From Ctena decussata (lineage: Eukaryota > Mollusca > Bivalvia > Lucinida > Lucinidae): a DNA stretch of 64,000 nt. The stretch is from contig OZ022513.1 of NCBI GenBank assembly GCA_963989385.1, positions 24,515,428 to 24,579,427 on the forward strand, written 5' to 3'. Shown here piece by piece: positions 50,901-56,052 of this stretch; the first letter of the stretch is position 1; each line of letters begins with the position of its first letter. Under the pieces are notes generated by a model, which saw nothing but the letters and a program-made list of their open reading frames with translations, searched no databases and was not told the origin of the DNA. The position numbers and the translations under genes are program-made.

Positions 50901-53900
50901 CAGTACACATTTGTTTGATTTTTGTGCATTTAGATAGCCGAAATAGCAAATATATTGTGGCACACCCAAGCATGAGTTTATAAATATGGTTTTGGTTTTT
51001 GCAAAAGTAATGAGTGCAAGTTGCTTTTAAAGAGAAAACAACAAAATAATGAAATTTAAAGGCAGAATATTCAACTATTTTTTACAATACAACAAATGGC
51101 TGTAAAGTGTTACACTCCTGAGCATCAGAACAAGTTTTCTTGCTAAAGAGGCCAATAAATTTGCAAAAAATGATGTAAACAACATGCAGTTGGTGTTACT
51201 TTATTTCATGGAATGCTCGATCATTGACTTAAAGCTCTTGTGATGCAAATTAGAGCAGTTTGGAATTAATACTCAGGAGTGTAACACATTCCTTGAAACT
51301 TTTTGCACATTTTTGACATGGCATCACCACTATCTGAATCTTTTTATATGAACAATCATTTTCTAGAATAGTTCTCTACTCATATGGCATCATTCCAATG
51401 CACATTTTATTGAGGTAAAGTCAAGTAAATAACAAATAGGAAAGTTTTTAGAACTCTGCATCTGAAAAAGTGTGTCAAAATGAAGTTAAAATTGGAGTTT
51501 TTATATGATTCAGCAGTTTCTGACAGAAAACAGCACTTATTTGCATAATTTGGAAGTGCCCTGCGTCAAATAATAGAAACTTAACGTGATAGGATCATGA
51601 TTTTAGCCTTCCAAAGCTTTCATAAAATTTGGTCATTTTAACAGATTTTGGGTGTAAATTTCTTCACAAAAATTGTCATAAAATTTTTATTAGTAATGCT
51701 ATTATTAAAATTCATACAGTTTTGTAAACTGGAAGCACTATAGGTAAGTCTGGAATAAAACTTAAAACTATGGCAGAGTGTTTATTTTTGACCTCCAATG
51801 TCACACTTTGGTCACATTTTTTTTGAACATGCCCATATACGGTATGTCACAGCAAAATTTATTCCTTAATTTCTTATTTCTTAGTAAAGGTCTTTAAATT
51901 CCATGTAGAATAAAATCCTATTTATTGAATCATTGTATTCCACACCATAGCAGGGTATTTGCAGTAAAAACCATTGAAGTTCTTGCTCTCTGTTTTCAGG
52001 ATGCTTGCTATGATGCCTAAGGTAAACTTCAGCGAGCTTCTGGCTGACCTTGATTCTGAGCTAAACAATGGCGACAGAATTTTTACTCATCATGAAAACT
52101 GGATCAAATTTTCATCATCAAATATGGATACAAGTAGACTAGAAGCTTTGCAGAAAAATAGGAAGAATTATAATATCATAGGAAATGAGACCAAGGGAGT
52201 GAATTCGAAAAGCGGGACTGTTTCTAGTATAAAAAGTATCATTTACCCACTATTTCTAGGAGTCTTCTTAATTCTAGATGGCTTCCTGCTAATTTATAGA
52301 TTTTCATGGATGGTAAAATGTGTGAAAAATTTCAAAAAAGGGATAGAACAGAGAGTGCCATTTGATTCAATAACACGGAAAATTCATTTTGTTTTGACGG
52401 GGAAAGATGTTCCAAAAGTTGGAGAGAATCTCGAATTTCCATATGACTGTGCCATGGAGGCTTTGAAAAGAAAAGAGGATATATGGGGAGATAATACAGA
52501 TAAATATTTCATTTATTGTCAAGCTTCCGCAAAGTCACGGGAAGACATTTTGAGAGAAATATTTAAAGAAAAAGAGCAGGAGAAACCTAAACTTGAACAG
52601 GAGAAAACTCCATATCAGTGCTGCTGTATACATTGCTTTGTTAAAGGGGGACAACTCTTATATAGAATGTTCATTTCTCCAATATTTTGGAGATTTGCAT
52701 TAATCTGTGGTTTTGTGTTATTGCTCTGCCTGGTAACCAAGGCAACCAATGACATAGTTACCATGGAATCAGCCATGTTTTTGTTGGACACAGATGCTGT
52801 GTGGCCAGTATTGGCCCGACAGGAGGTGGTGACAAATCAAGTGATATTCCAGCAAGGGTTATATTTGAACAGTTTCTTAGAAAAATATAAAGACTTTGTT
52901 GATACAGAAATACAGATATTGAATTCCATATTAATCGCTGGTACTGAAAAGCAGGTAAGAACACTGTATTCCATATAGCATATACCTATGTGGCACCCTT
53001 TATATAGTATTAAGTTTTATATATCCAAAATTTTATTTACTGATAGCCATTACACATATTCAACAAATAGCCAATTCAATTTTTGCATCTCCAAAATCTG
53101 AATTATGGATATCCAGTGTTCACTATGATGTTGTGATATTCAGCCAAATTTTGATTTATGGATATCCAGAATTCTGTTTTTGATATGCATAAATAAATTT
53201 AGGTATATCACAAAATCAAGGTGAATAATGAATGTCAATAAATTGAAATATGGATATCCTTAAATAGGGAATAAATAGTATAACAACATCAAATACATAG
53301 CACATTTCATGTGAAAAAGTGTTTTAGAGAATGCATTTCTAGCCAAGATGGAGACTTGGCCGCTCATTGTTTGGGCTCACTGTATGGATACTCCTCCATG
53401 TTTTTCTACCATTTTTACAAAGGGGACTTCGTGTTGGTGCTAAAATTTGCTCCTTCACCTTAAATGATTTTGAAGGACTTCTAAGGCATCTTTACACATG
53501 GTATGATGGATGAATCCTTGGGAATCTTAAAGTGAAGTGTGAAGAGTCTGGTCAGTTTGCACAAATGTGCAAGTTGATTTGAACACTTGTTGTATGGAAG
53601 TGACTCAAAGCCACTTTTCACAGGATATCACTTAATCACATCTATGTATTTAGGTATGTAATATGCCTAAAAAGTCAAAAATTGGCATGCCTAGAATAAT
53701 TACCATTACTGTCCTAAAAATTGAACAGTGCCTAAAAAGGATCCAGATGGAATGGCAAAATAATGTAGACCCTGATCAGACTGCTCCATAAGGAGCTGTC
53801 TCATCTGTGTTTGCACTGTTTGTTGAGATCAGTCTGTCCCAATGGTAGGAATTCTTATGATACTTCCTGTGTTTGTCTCGCCTGTGACTAGCAGACGCGA

Positions 53901-54906
53901 GACATCAATATTACTTTTCTGGTGTTGATGGCGTTGACGTAAATATAGCATCAAGTGTTCGGTGTGAAAATGTGCTGACAGGCAAGACACCACATTCTGC
54001 TGAATTCTTGTAAGTAATATATATGTCTTTCTAATTTCAGTCCCATTTATTAAATGCCATGATCTCAGACTTGTGCAATATCTCCAGTGATGGACTGTGT
54101 GCTCAGAGCCTAGCTGTAGAACTTGTCGTGCCAACATTAACTTCATGTAATTTCTTGCCATTGAAACCACAGATGTATTCAGGTAATTATCTTACATACC
54201 ATATAAACTATGGACTATATACAGTCTGATAGATGGATGGAAGACTTGAAATTTTACATCCAGTTTGTAGATGCCAGTTTGACAGTATTTCAGTCATATC
54301 AGGATGATGAGAGGGTGGTGATGAAAAGCTGTATGCAATAGAACCTTGTTTATGGTTGAAAAGATTTCTTCTTCCATTGAGGTTGGAACCCTGACTGCTA
54401 GCTTAGAAGGCCAGCCATAAACCCACTGAGCTGCTGGAGTTCCTGAACTTGTATGAAATGTTTCATTTGGAATCGGTTCTTTGATATATTGTCTTAGTTA
54501 TGATCATGAAAACAAAATTTGAGCTATTCAGGATACATCCGTGTATATCTCGTGTAGAAATTCAATGAATTCTTTCTTTTTCATACTTCCAGGCTTCCAC
54601 AGAACCATTATGTCAGAATACATCAAAGCGGAGTTATTCCCCTTAGTAAATAACCTACGGAGTATTTTATTTAGTGCTTTTTATCTGCTGCTAACATTCG
54701 TGTCGGCGATGCTGATATGTCAGATATGTGCTCGTGTAATATTTGTCTATTTACAAAAATCTCGACTTTTACGGACAACCAAAATTTATCAGTTATCTGG
54801 ATTTTACGACCAAGAACAGCAAGATTTTCAAATGAAGGACATGTACGAGGGTCAATCATTGGTTGCCGAGAGCTGTGAAAGTGGTGTTTACGACATGACG
54901 TCCTGA
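20614..54906 (+). CDS. Six-pass membrane protein with EGF-like and TNFR-like ectodomain, 16 exons (5' end uncertain)
   Basis: Joining 16 exons at GT-AG sites gives one open frame of 1616 residues; all junction phases agree. Residue numbers count from the first base of exon 1. Predicted layout: cytosolic N-terminus 1-58; TM1 59-80; ectodomain 81-862 with an EGF-like domain (144-181) and TNFR-like modules (184-206, 209-230), then a long unrecognised region; TM2 863-885; short cytosolic loop; TM3 930-956; N-glycosylatable helical loop 957-1226; TM4 1227-1247; cytosolic segment to 1375 with a CCC-x2-C cluster; TM5 1376-1395; loop to about 1539; TM6 1540-1563; cytosolic tail ending at 1616. It looks like a cell-surface receptor or adhesion protein, but no ligand, partner or enzymatic function can be inferred. 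The topology loosely recalls other multi-loop membrane families, but no family signature was recognised. Further 5' exons may exist. Confidence 0.85.
21005..21210 (+). mobile_element. Family A TTAA MITE, diverged, in intron 1
   Basis: ccttaaaacgtcaaaaacga start; stem gatccagatgaggcagctca / gctgcctcatctggatc; right end decayed. Confidence 0.65.
21211..21910. other. Intron 1, nothing recognised
   Basis: No exon with matching phase and splice sites, and no clear element ends. Confidence 0.4.
21911..22020. mobile_element. Short MITE with tcccagc ends
   Basis: tcccagcaggcacatgacgt ... cgtaatgtgccagctggga, with repeated gacgt words; a related sequence is near 39985-40083. Confidence 0.65.
22045..22335. 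mobile_element. Family G MITE in intron 1
   Basis: aaggtgaaaaagtacac start, ttgcctccc, gaaagaatttgttcctaggg, cacagggaagcaaacatgaa. The overlapping frames on both strands are the element. Confidence 0.6.
22600..23050. repeat. Repeat with gtcagggaa words and a hairpin
   Basis: Multiple aaaagtcagggaatt words flank a gaaagaatttgctccc/gggagcaaattctttc hairpin near 22842-22882. Probably a decayed element carrying a family G hairpin. Confidence 0.5.
23230..23412 (-). mobile_element. tRNA-headed SINE (family S3), minus strand
   Basis: Body atggatggttgacttgcaat, ttcagtctatcaggacgatg, then the reversed head (gggtcttgaactctaattgc). Same family as 8880 and 54226. Confidence 0.65.
24149..24244 (+). CDS. 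Exon 2 of the six-pass receptor gene: juxtamembrane ectodomain
   Basis: Acceptor cttttacag, donor gtaagt, phase 1 in and out, residues 107-138. It encodes a polar linker without cysteines (HIRSYSDSPEISDVDLGQDK and onward) between TM1 and the EGF-like domain. Confidence 0.8.
24354..24571. mobile_element. TA-flanked MITE (copy 2), in intron 2
   Basis: ctcctgggcccagtagttca ... tgaacaactaagcccaggca with TA each side; inverted relative to the copy before exon 1. Confidence 0.8.
24572..26025. other. Intron 2, nothing recognised
   Basis: No exon or clear element found. A short imperfect inverted pair (agaagttcatagaagtatga / cacttccatgaacat) lies at about 25098-25210. Confidence 0.4.
26039..26234 (+). 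mobile_element. 5'-truncated SINE S1 with 13-bp duplication
   Basis: Starts at cacatactttcgtttctcc, lacking the tRNA-like head, and ends with (aacc)n. cccacaccaccct flanks it exactly at 26026-26038 and 26235-26247. Confidence 0.92.
26630..26690. repeat. Free-standing stem-loop of the shared hairpin module
   Basis: cagtgttgacccagatcaga..ctgctcc and its exact mirror pair perfectly. The arms match the hairpins in families A, F and others. Confidence 0.8.
27260..27475. mobile_element. Family G MITE, ending just before exon 3
   Basis: cctccatgagtttctgccct, aaagaatttgctcc/ggagcaaattcttt hairpin, ggcagagttgcttcccc. The exon 3 acceptor follows after about 25 bases. Confidence 0.65.
27502..27708 (+). 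CDS. Exon 3 of the six-pass receptor gene: EGF-like domain plus first TNFR-like module
   Basis: Acceptor tttaatttcag, donor gtaagc, phase 1 in and out, residues 139-207. Six cysteines at 144, 151, 157, 168, 170 and 181 have the C-x6-C-x5-C-x10-C-x-C-x10-C spacing of an EGF-like domain, with G-F-Y between the fifth and sixth. A TNFR-type module follows: VPCQTSCKAGFYVTQQC, then GASNDVVC. Symmetric phase-1 introns are typical of shuffled extracellular modules. A MITE ends about 25 bases before the acceptor. Confidence 0.88.
28004..28279 (+). mobile_element. tRNA-headed SINE S1, full length, in intron 3
   Basis: gccgggccgcgtagcgcagt head, B box gggttcgatacc, conserved body, (aatc)n tail. It inserted at a (gt)n run; flanks are similar but not exact. 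Confidence 0.9.
28489..28692 (-). mobile_element. Family A TTAA MITE, reversed
   Basis: TTAA both sides; stem tgatgaggtggctcaccatg / agccacctcatctagatct; end gacttaaattttgttgtctg. Confidence 0.82.
28997..29199 (+). mobile_element. Family A TTAA MITE, GCGGC subfamily
   Basis: TTAA both sides; ctctttcagtaccaaaaagc ... cactggggcttaaagag; stem gatgaggcggctcattatga / gccgcctcatc. Almost identical to 57977-58174. Confidence 0.88.
29285..29461. mobile_element. TA-flanked MITE (cagtagaacttcaatg ends)
   Basis: TA both sides; cagtagaacttcaatggctc ... gagccaatgaagttctactg. A second copy is at 39601-39777. The ends resemble Tc1/mariner-type MITEs (inference). Confidence 0.85.
29711..29923. mobile_element. 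Insert 1 in SINE S4, 12-bp duplication
   Basis: aacccagcagta flanks it at 29699-29710 and 29924-29935. It contains ctagccactag, ctagtctatac and ctagcgctag words; class unknown. Confidence 0.75.
29939..30361. mobile_element. Insert 2 in SINE S4, TA-flanked element
   Basis: Perfect 12-base inverted ends cacagttccgag / ctcggaactgtg with TA on both sides; 423 bases, no coding. Confidence 0.82.
30838..30912. repeat. Free-standing stem-loop of the shared hairpin module
   Basis: agcaaacagtgcagatccag..atcagatgcca and mirror; loop variant GCCACAGTATATGGC. Confidence 0.78.
31061..31145. repeat. CA/GA-rich microsatellite
   Basis: Imperfect acacatacatgca units passing into (ga)n. Confidence 0.8.
31521..31962. 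mobile_element. Two family A TTAA MITEs in opposite orientation, intron 3
   Basis: A forward copy (about 31521-31728) and a reversed copy (about 31761-31962), each with the agatgaggtggctca stem; the second has an ATAT loop. They end about 100 bases before exon 4. Confidence 0.72.
32060..32131 (+). CDS. Exon 4 of the six-pass receptor gene: second TNFR-like module
   Basis: Acceptor ttgttttcag, donor gtaaga, phase 1 in and out, residues 208-231. The exon encodes CTVCSGTTYAAAQC followed by TSTQDTIC, the C-x2-C-x-G-x-Y ... C ... D-T-x-C pattern of TNF/NGF receptor cysteine-rich repeats. A hairpin MITE begins 11 bases after the donor. Confidence 0.87.
   Translation, partial: RALCVQGQHMQPLSVPVLKILSV
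32143..32335. mobile_element. Family E hairpin MITE beside the exon 4 donor
   Basis: cagagctccagataag ... aactggagctctg; stem aaccgtctcagcgagacggtt. It begins 11 bases after the donor GT. Confidence 0.82.
32473..32675. mobile_element. Family E hairpin MITE with GATGT duplication
   Basis: cagagctctagataaaag ... cttatctagagctctg with gatgt at 32468-32472 and 32676-32680; perfect stem acccctcatctgaaccgtct. Confidence 0.88.
32700..32892 (+). mobile_element. 5'-truncated SINE S4
   Basis: gaaaactctgtcaaccca, gaatcagggaagtgaaaggc, aaggctacgggaa match the S4 body; the head is missing. Confidence 0.6.
33645..33705. repeat. Free-standing stem-loop of the shared hairpin module
   Basis: gcaaactgtgcagaccctga ... 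accagggtctacattgtttg, with a short loop. A half-copy (ctgatcagggtctgcactgt) follows near 33977-34011. Confidence 0.7.
34343..34393 (+). CDS. Exon 5 of the six-pass receptor gene: short linker
   Basis: A 51-base exon between acceptor tatattttcag and donor gtaagt, phase 1 in and out, residues 232-248 (VTFPVRQFINKLQRSD core). It has no cysteines and links the TNFR-like part to the next ectodomain segment. The small size makes it the second least certain exon after 7b, but both splice sites are good and the phase fits. Confidence 0.72.
34562..34774. mobile_element. Family F TTAA MITE in intron 5
   Basis: TTAA both sides; cccattgcattctgggtatt ... ggaatggg; the interior holds gcaaacagtttgaatctcag ... 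ccaaactgtttgc. A second copy is at 57288. Confidence 0.85.
35091..35379 (+). CDS. Exon 6 of the six-pass receptor gene: ectodomain, unrecognised
   Basis: Acceptor tgtctttcag, donor gtgagt, phase 1 in and phase 2 out, residues 249-345. It encodes a mixed hydrophilic segment (LLLNYTVSDNVFLEQLYKIR, later GFPMDDKNQVAKVVKDYC) with one N-glycosylation sequon (NYT) and one cysteine near its end. It resembles a folded extracellular domain, but I recognise no family. Confidence 0.82.
35400..35592 (+). mobile_element. Family A TTAA MITE, 20 bases after the exon 6 donor
   Basis: ctttaaagtgccaaagaagc start; stem gatccagatgaggcggctca; right end decayed. Confidence 0.68.
35980..36400. mobile_element. Family G MITE split by a family E MITE
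   Basis: cactttcagggaagcaactc ... ttctttcctt, then after the insert agaatagacccttttgggag, ggaagtcatgaatgttg, ccatgttttc-type end on the reverse strand. Reading across the insert restores the family G order. Confidence 0.72.
36075..36278. mobile_element. Family E hairpin MITE with CTTTA duplication, nested
   Basis: cagagctttagataag ... cttatctcaggctctg; cttta at 36070-36074 and 36279-36283; stem acccctcatctgaaccgtct. Confidence 0.88.
36418..36589 (+). CDS. Exon 7 of the six-pass receptor gene: ectodomain
   Basis: Acceptor cactttttcag, donor gtgagt, phase 2 in and phase 0 out, residues 345-402. It includes AAAEITCDSKNSKLPACPSG and QYVYQFLDQPCRK; three cysteines suggest disulphides with neighbouring exons. 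Confidence 0.82.
36917..37175. mobile_element. Family G MITE in intron 7
   Basis: aaggtgaatgggtacatg, tttcaaagggagacaacc, ttccaaaaagggatctatg, agggagacaaaactgac. It ends about 115 bases before microexon 7b. Confidence 0.65.
37290..37325 (+). CDS. Exon 7b (microexon) of the six-pass receptor gene, 36 bases
   Basis: A 36-base open segment lies between acceptor atattctgtatag and the consensus donor gag/gtaagt. It is phase 0 on both sides, matching exon 7 (phase 0 out) and exon 8 (phase 0 in), and encodes LNMENFTEYLKE with an N-glycosylation sequon (NFT). Including or skipping it keeps the frame, so it may be alternative. It lies 55 bases before the 31-bp minisatellite. The evidence is splice sites and phase only. 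Confidence 0.6.
37383..39560. repeat. 31-bp minisatellite, about 70 copies, with higher-order structure
   Basis: Unit agaaaataacagaaaatttc plus gaagcacacaa, with ttttgatg and ttttgaag variants and 30- and 32-base length variants; it degrades into ttcttaagcacaca units after 39270. Because 31 is not a multiple of three, each minus-strand frame cycles through the same peptide and all three stay open for about 650 codons. These frames are artefacts. It lies in the intron after microexon 7b. Confidence 0.95.
39601..39777. mobile_element. TA-flanked MITE (cagtagaacttcaatg ends), second copy
   Basis: TA both sides; same ends and interior as 29285-29461, in reverse order of the interior. Confidence 0.82.
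39985..40600. other. Intronic; decayed MITE then nothing recognised
   Basis: A ttgggcacacaattttaacc ... ttcttgctgggt repeat with gattcaatgttg words at the start; no exon evidence beyond it. Confidence 0.4.
40603..40790 (-). mobile_element. Family A TTAA MITE, strongly diverged
   Basis: gtgtcaaaaatgaaaacagt, gcaaacagtgtagatacaga and ggcagatgtaaattttgtca survive; the stem is broken. Confidence 0.55.
40800..41380. other. Intron 7b, nothing recognised
   Basis: A short attcattca run near 40920-41020; no exon or element ends. Confidence 0.4.
41381..41618. mobile_element. Family B MITE
   Basis: tgagccgcaacacgaggaaa ... ctcgtgtggcggctca; two GATCAG stems as in 18229. Confidence 0.82.
41993..42182 (+). 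CDS. Exon 8 of the six-pass receptor gene: cysteine-rich ectodomain
   Basis: Acceptor ttcaactttag, donor gtaagt, phase 0 in and phase 1 out, residues 415-477. It begins VNESRNPFHERRNN, and its end is cysteine-rich (ELCKNYAEDCQRCLSTSTC). With exon 9 it forms one small disulphide-rich module. Confidence 0.83.
42539..42924 (+). mobile_element. Insertion that duplicated the exon 9 acceptor
   Basis: ttacaggccactgctg occurs at 42539-42554 and 42909-42924, framing 354 bases (42555-42908) unlike the exon. The first copy follows the long pyrimidine tract atcctttct; the second follows ctctatt from the insert. The simplest reading is an insertion with a 16-base target duplication spanning the intron-exon border. 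No inverted ends or tRNA boxes are evident, so the class is unknown. Partial exon duplication is the alternative. Confidence 0.6.
42915..43010 (+). CDS. Exon 9 of the six-pass receptor gene: cysteine-rich, acceptor duplicated by an insertion
   Basis: Acceptor ctctatttacag, donor gtgagt, phase 1 in and out, residues 478-509. It encodes HCCDDIDCYARTSCRNLYTS and then VCPGAPVRC, continuing the cysteine-rich module of exon 8. The 16 bases spanning its acceptor and first codons (ttacaggccactgctg) also occur 370 bases upstream, so the intron-exon border has been duplicated. The upstream copy runs into TGA after 12 codons, so only the downstream acceptor keeps the frame. Confidence 0.82.
43051..43240 (+). 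mobile_element. Family A TTAA MITE, stem collapsed
   Basis: cccttgaaatgccaaataaa ... tttggcactttaaggg before TTAA; the stem is shortened to gtgtagatccaga / ttggatctacagtg. Confidence 0.75.
43795..44025. mobile_element. Family G MITE before exon 10
   Basis: tagacctccatgttttctgc, cttcctctttgcttccctgg, caaaaatgggatccatattc. It ends close to the exon 10 acceptor. Confidence 0.62.
44040..44687 (+). CDS. Exon 10 of the six-pass receptor gene: large ectodomain exon
   Basis: Acceptor tctgaattttgtag, donor gtgaga, phase 1 in and out, residues 510-725, the second largest ectodomain exon. It contains alternating hydrophobic and charged strands (HLYIVRYEVIVPKLGY; LRDEVMLIGTFGKEKD) that suggest a beta-rich fold, one cysteine near each end, and a basic stretch near 700 (RKKLPRTERSGREKEGK) that could be a flexible or cleavable linker. 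No family recognised. Confidence 0.84.
44811..45054. mobile_element. Family E MITE, diverged, with an internal insertion
   Basis: Stem aactgtctctccgagacagct and flanking ctatgttgtggctcctc / gagggatcacaacatagg; tail ttatcccagaattatcctca. Confidence 0.6.
45366..45440. repeat. Free-standing stem-loop of the shared hairpin module
   Basis: gcaaacactgtagaccctga..taagactgctcc ... gtcttatcagggcctgcact. Confidence 0.7.
45494..45930. mobile_element. Decayed element with gggtgtaacgatatatcg start
   Basis: gggggtgtaacgatatatcg and repeated gatagt/ctatcg words at both ends; hAT-derived MITEs in animals often begin this way (inference). Confidence 0.4.
46005..46127 (+). CDS. Exon 11 of the six-pass receptor gene: ectodomain
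   Basis: Acceptor tttgaaatttcag, donor cag/gttggt (weaker than the others), phase 1 in and out, residues 726-766. It encodes SVLSFYKEELSGSLLNNQSL and then WDRQTMYWNITISG, with sequons at NQS and NIT. No cysteines. Confidence 0.76.
46716..47072. mobile_element. MITE with TACCGTATA ends, just before exon 12
   Basis: taccgtata ... tatacggta inverted ends; interior tttttcgcggtatttcgtgg / aaccgcaaatattaaaatcg. It ends 34 bases before exon 12. A second copy holds the nested 2.35-kb element. Confidence 0.8.
47107..48247 (+). CDS. Exon 12 of the six-pass receptor gene: end of ectodomain 1, TM2, TM3 and helical loop 2
   Basis: Acceptor tgttctattttag, donor cag/gtattt, phase 1 in and phase 2 out, residues 767-1147. 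It encodes a membrane-proximal segment with two cysteines, TM2 (APIIAILIVCSIGCVFLLIL, then YAYC), a proline-rich cytosolic loop of about 44 residues, TM3 (VMATLVVLYIVYALSFTFLV onward), and a long predominantly helical loop with sequons NTS, NET, NST and NGT. Those sequons lie on the side predicted to be extracellular, which supports the topology. Confidence 0.9.
48372..48610. mobile_element. Family B MITE in intron 12
   Basis: tgagccgcgacacgacaaaa ... ttttgtcgtgtcatggctca; two GATCAG-type stems. Confidence 0.82.
48882..49118 (+). mobile_element. tRNA-headed SINE (family S4), uninterrupted
   Basis: gagatgtgtggtccagtgct head, B box gggtttgaatccc, body tttcatatggtgtgcccaag, ctgctgcccctttggcaact. 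The minus-strand open frame is this SINE. Confidence 0.75.
49120..51844. mobile_element. MITE with TACCGT ends, split by a 2.35-kb element
   Basis: Begins taccgtgtacatggtaattt and ends tacggta after the insert. Without the insert it would be about 375 bases, close to the 357 of the copy before exon 12. Confidence 0.8.
49486..51835. mobile_element. 2.35-kb element with perfect 30-bp inverted ends and six copies of a 14-bp motif
   Basis: tgggcatgttcaaaaaaaat plus gtgaccaaag at the left is exactly inverted at the right, with TA on both sides. ctcaggagtgtaac occurs at 49666, 50059, 50224 and 51272 (+) and inverted at 50575 and 51109. Minus-strand frames of 84, 64 and 62 codons have no recognisable domain; if a transposase was encoded it has decayed. 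It lies wholly in intron 12. Confidence 0.85.
52000..52954 (+). CDS. Exon 13 of the six-pass receptor gene: rest of loop 2, TM4, cytosolic domain, TM5, start of loop 3
   Basis: Acceptor ctctgttttcag, donor cag/gtaaga, phase 2 in and phase 0 out, residues 1147-1465. TM4 (YPLFLGVFLILDGFLLIYRF) leads into a basic cytosolic segment, then a highly charged lysine/glutamate stretch (1334-1350), then QCCCIHC just before TM5 (FWRFALICGFVLLLCLV). The juxtamembrane cysteine cluster is a plausible lipid-acylation site (inference). Loop 3 follows. Confidence 0.9.
52979..53755. other. Intron 13, partial repeats only
   Basis: A decayed family G fragment (actcctccatgtttttctac) near 53390; atggatatcc words at 53090-53260; otherwise nothing recognised. 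Confidence 0.4.
53760..53825. repeat. Free-standing stem-loop of the shared hairpin module
   Basis: aatgtagaccctgatcagac..tgctcc ... ggagctgtctcatctgtgtt..tgcactgttt. Confidence 0.65.
54041..54182 (+). CDS. Exon 14 of the six-pass receptor gene: extracellular loop 3
   Basis: Acceptor tctttctaatttcag, donor gtaatt, phase 0 in and phase 1 out, residues 1466-1512. It has three cysteines and one sequon (NIS): SDLCNISSDGLCAQ, then a hydrophobic strand (LAVELVVPTLTSC). Confidence 0.83.
54226..54440 (-). mobile_element. tRNA-headed SINE (family S3), minus strand, in intron 14
   Basis: atttcagtcatatcaggatg, gatgaaaagctgtatgcaat, reversed head ending acccactgagctgctgg. Confidence 0.7.
54593..54906 (+). 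CDS. Exon 15 (terminal) of the six-pass receptor gene: TM6 and cytosolic tail
   Basis: Acceptor cttccag, phase 1 in, ending at TGA; residues 1513-1616. TM6 (ILFSAFYLLLTFVSAMLICQ onward) is followed by basic residues (QKSRLLRTTK), as expected for a cytosolic side. The tail contains several tyrosines in acidic context (GFYDQEQQDF, DMYEGQSL, SGVYDMTS) that could be phosphorylation or endocytic motifs, which is speculative. Confidence 0.88.
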
Positions 54907-54972
54907 CAGTACTTTCGTAGTAGGATCGTAAATTCGTGCTTTTTTGCAGATGTATAGTCTAAGAGTACAAGT

Positions 54973-54978
54973 ATTAAA
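54973..54978 (+). promoter_or_regulatory. Candidate polyadenylation signal ATTAAA
   Basis: ATTAAA lies 67 bases after the stop codon and is the first good polyadenylation hexamer variant downstream. A MITE begins about 30 bases later, so the native 3' UTR may be short or may run into it. Confidence 0.4.
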
Positions 54979-55005
54979 TGCTGCCATATTGTGATGCATA
55001 ATAAT

Positions 55006-55130
55006 TTGAGCCACGTCATGTGATTTCCAACAACGTGGCATAGGTGACAAGCAAAGGCTTTGATCAGACTGCACATAAGTGCAGTCTGATCAGGACCTTC
55101 ATTTGTCACATCAGCCATCTATGGAAGTGA
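55006..55130. mobile_element. Short family B-like MITE after the gene
   Basis: tgagccacgtcatgtgattt start and a perfect stem gatcagactgcacataagtg / cactta..gcagtctgatc; shorter than other family B copies. Confidence 0.5.
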
Positions 55131-55341
55131 CCTAAGCCATAGAGCCTACAGTGAGGTCTGTGATTACCCTGTATAAATGAGAAGGATGATCTGAATATCA
55201 CATGACAAAATTGCCACCTTGTTTGAAGTCACATGACATGGCATTATTTTTATCTCATTATCACATGACATTATTTTTGTCATACCTGTTCAGATATAAG
55301 ATCCATAGGCTTTTCATCTCCAGACTGACCAAAAAACTCCC

Positions 55342-55381
55342 AAAAATCTAGATCTGTCTTATAAGACAGATCTAGATTTTT
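55342..55381. repeat. Perfect 40-bp palindrome without a loop
   Basis: aaaaatctagatctgtctta and its exact reverse complement are directly adjacent. Confidence 0.95.
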
Positions 55382-55591
55382 TGGTTTGTTTTTGATGGGA
55401 AAACTCCCTTCTTAACATCCAGTCCTTTGCAACCCTGGCTAACCCATGGATAGCAGGGCTTTAGTATTATGTTGTTACCTTATCGTTGTCCTGGCAGAGG
55501 TGTGCATGTGTGGGACTTATGATTTCCTGTTGAAATACATGTAGCTGGGACAATGATAGCAACCCCAGCTGTTGAACATAGTCCACTAGGA

Positions 55592-55604
55592 GGGGGGGGG
55601 GGGG
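55592..55604. repeat. Poly-G tract, 13 bases
   Basis: Uninterrupted G run in non-coding sequence. Confidence 0.95.
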
Positions 55605-55685
55605 TGTTAACAGATTTGGTTGTAAATTTGTCCCCGCAGAGCAGGGTGTGCACTGGGGCTCTGCAGAGAAAGTCAAAGTCTTCAC

Positions 55686-55876
55686 CAGAGCTTTAGATAA
55701 TTGGAGGATAATTAGAGATAATTTGTTATATTTCTCATTGAAATCATATGTTGTGACCCTCATCGGAATTGTCTGGTCAAGACGGTTCTGATAAGGGGTT
55801 ACAACATGTTTTTATGGAGAATTAACAAAAATTATCCCTAATTATCACAAAATGCTCCCTCTTATCTAGAGCTCTG
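55686..55876. mobile_element. Family E hairpin MITE, cttcac on both sides
   Basis: cagagctttagataa ... cttatctagagctctg; stem partly mutated (aattgtctggtcaagacggtt); cttcac flanks both ends. Confidence 0.82.
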
Positions 55877-56052
55877 CTTCACTATTTCCCCCACATTGGG
55901 GTTCCATCTGACTGGTGCATTATAAACAAATAAATGCAGTACCAAAGACATGCCAAGCCCAAATCTCCTTGTTGCCATGGTAATAGGGCTATTACATGAT
56001 GATATCTGCAAGGATCTACAGTGTATGCCTTTGCAGCCTGAATTGACATTAA

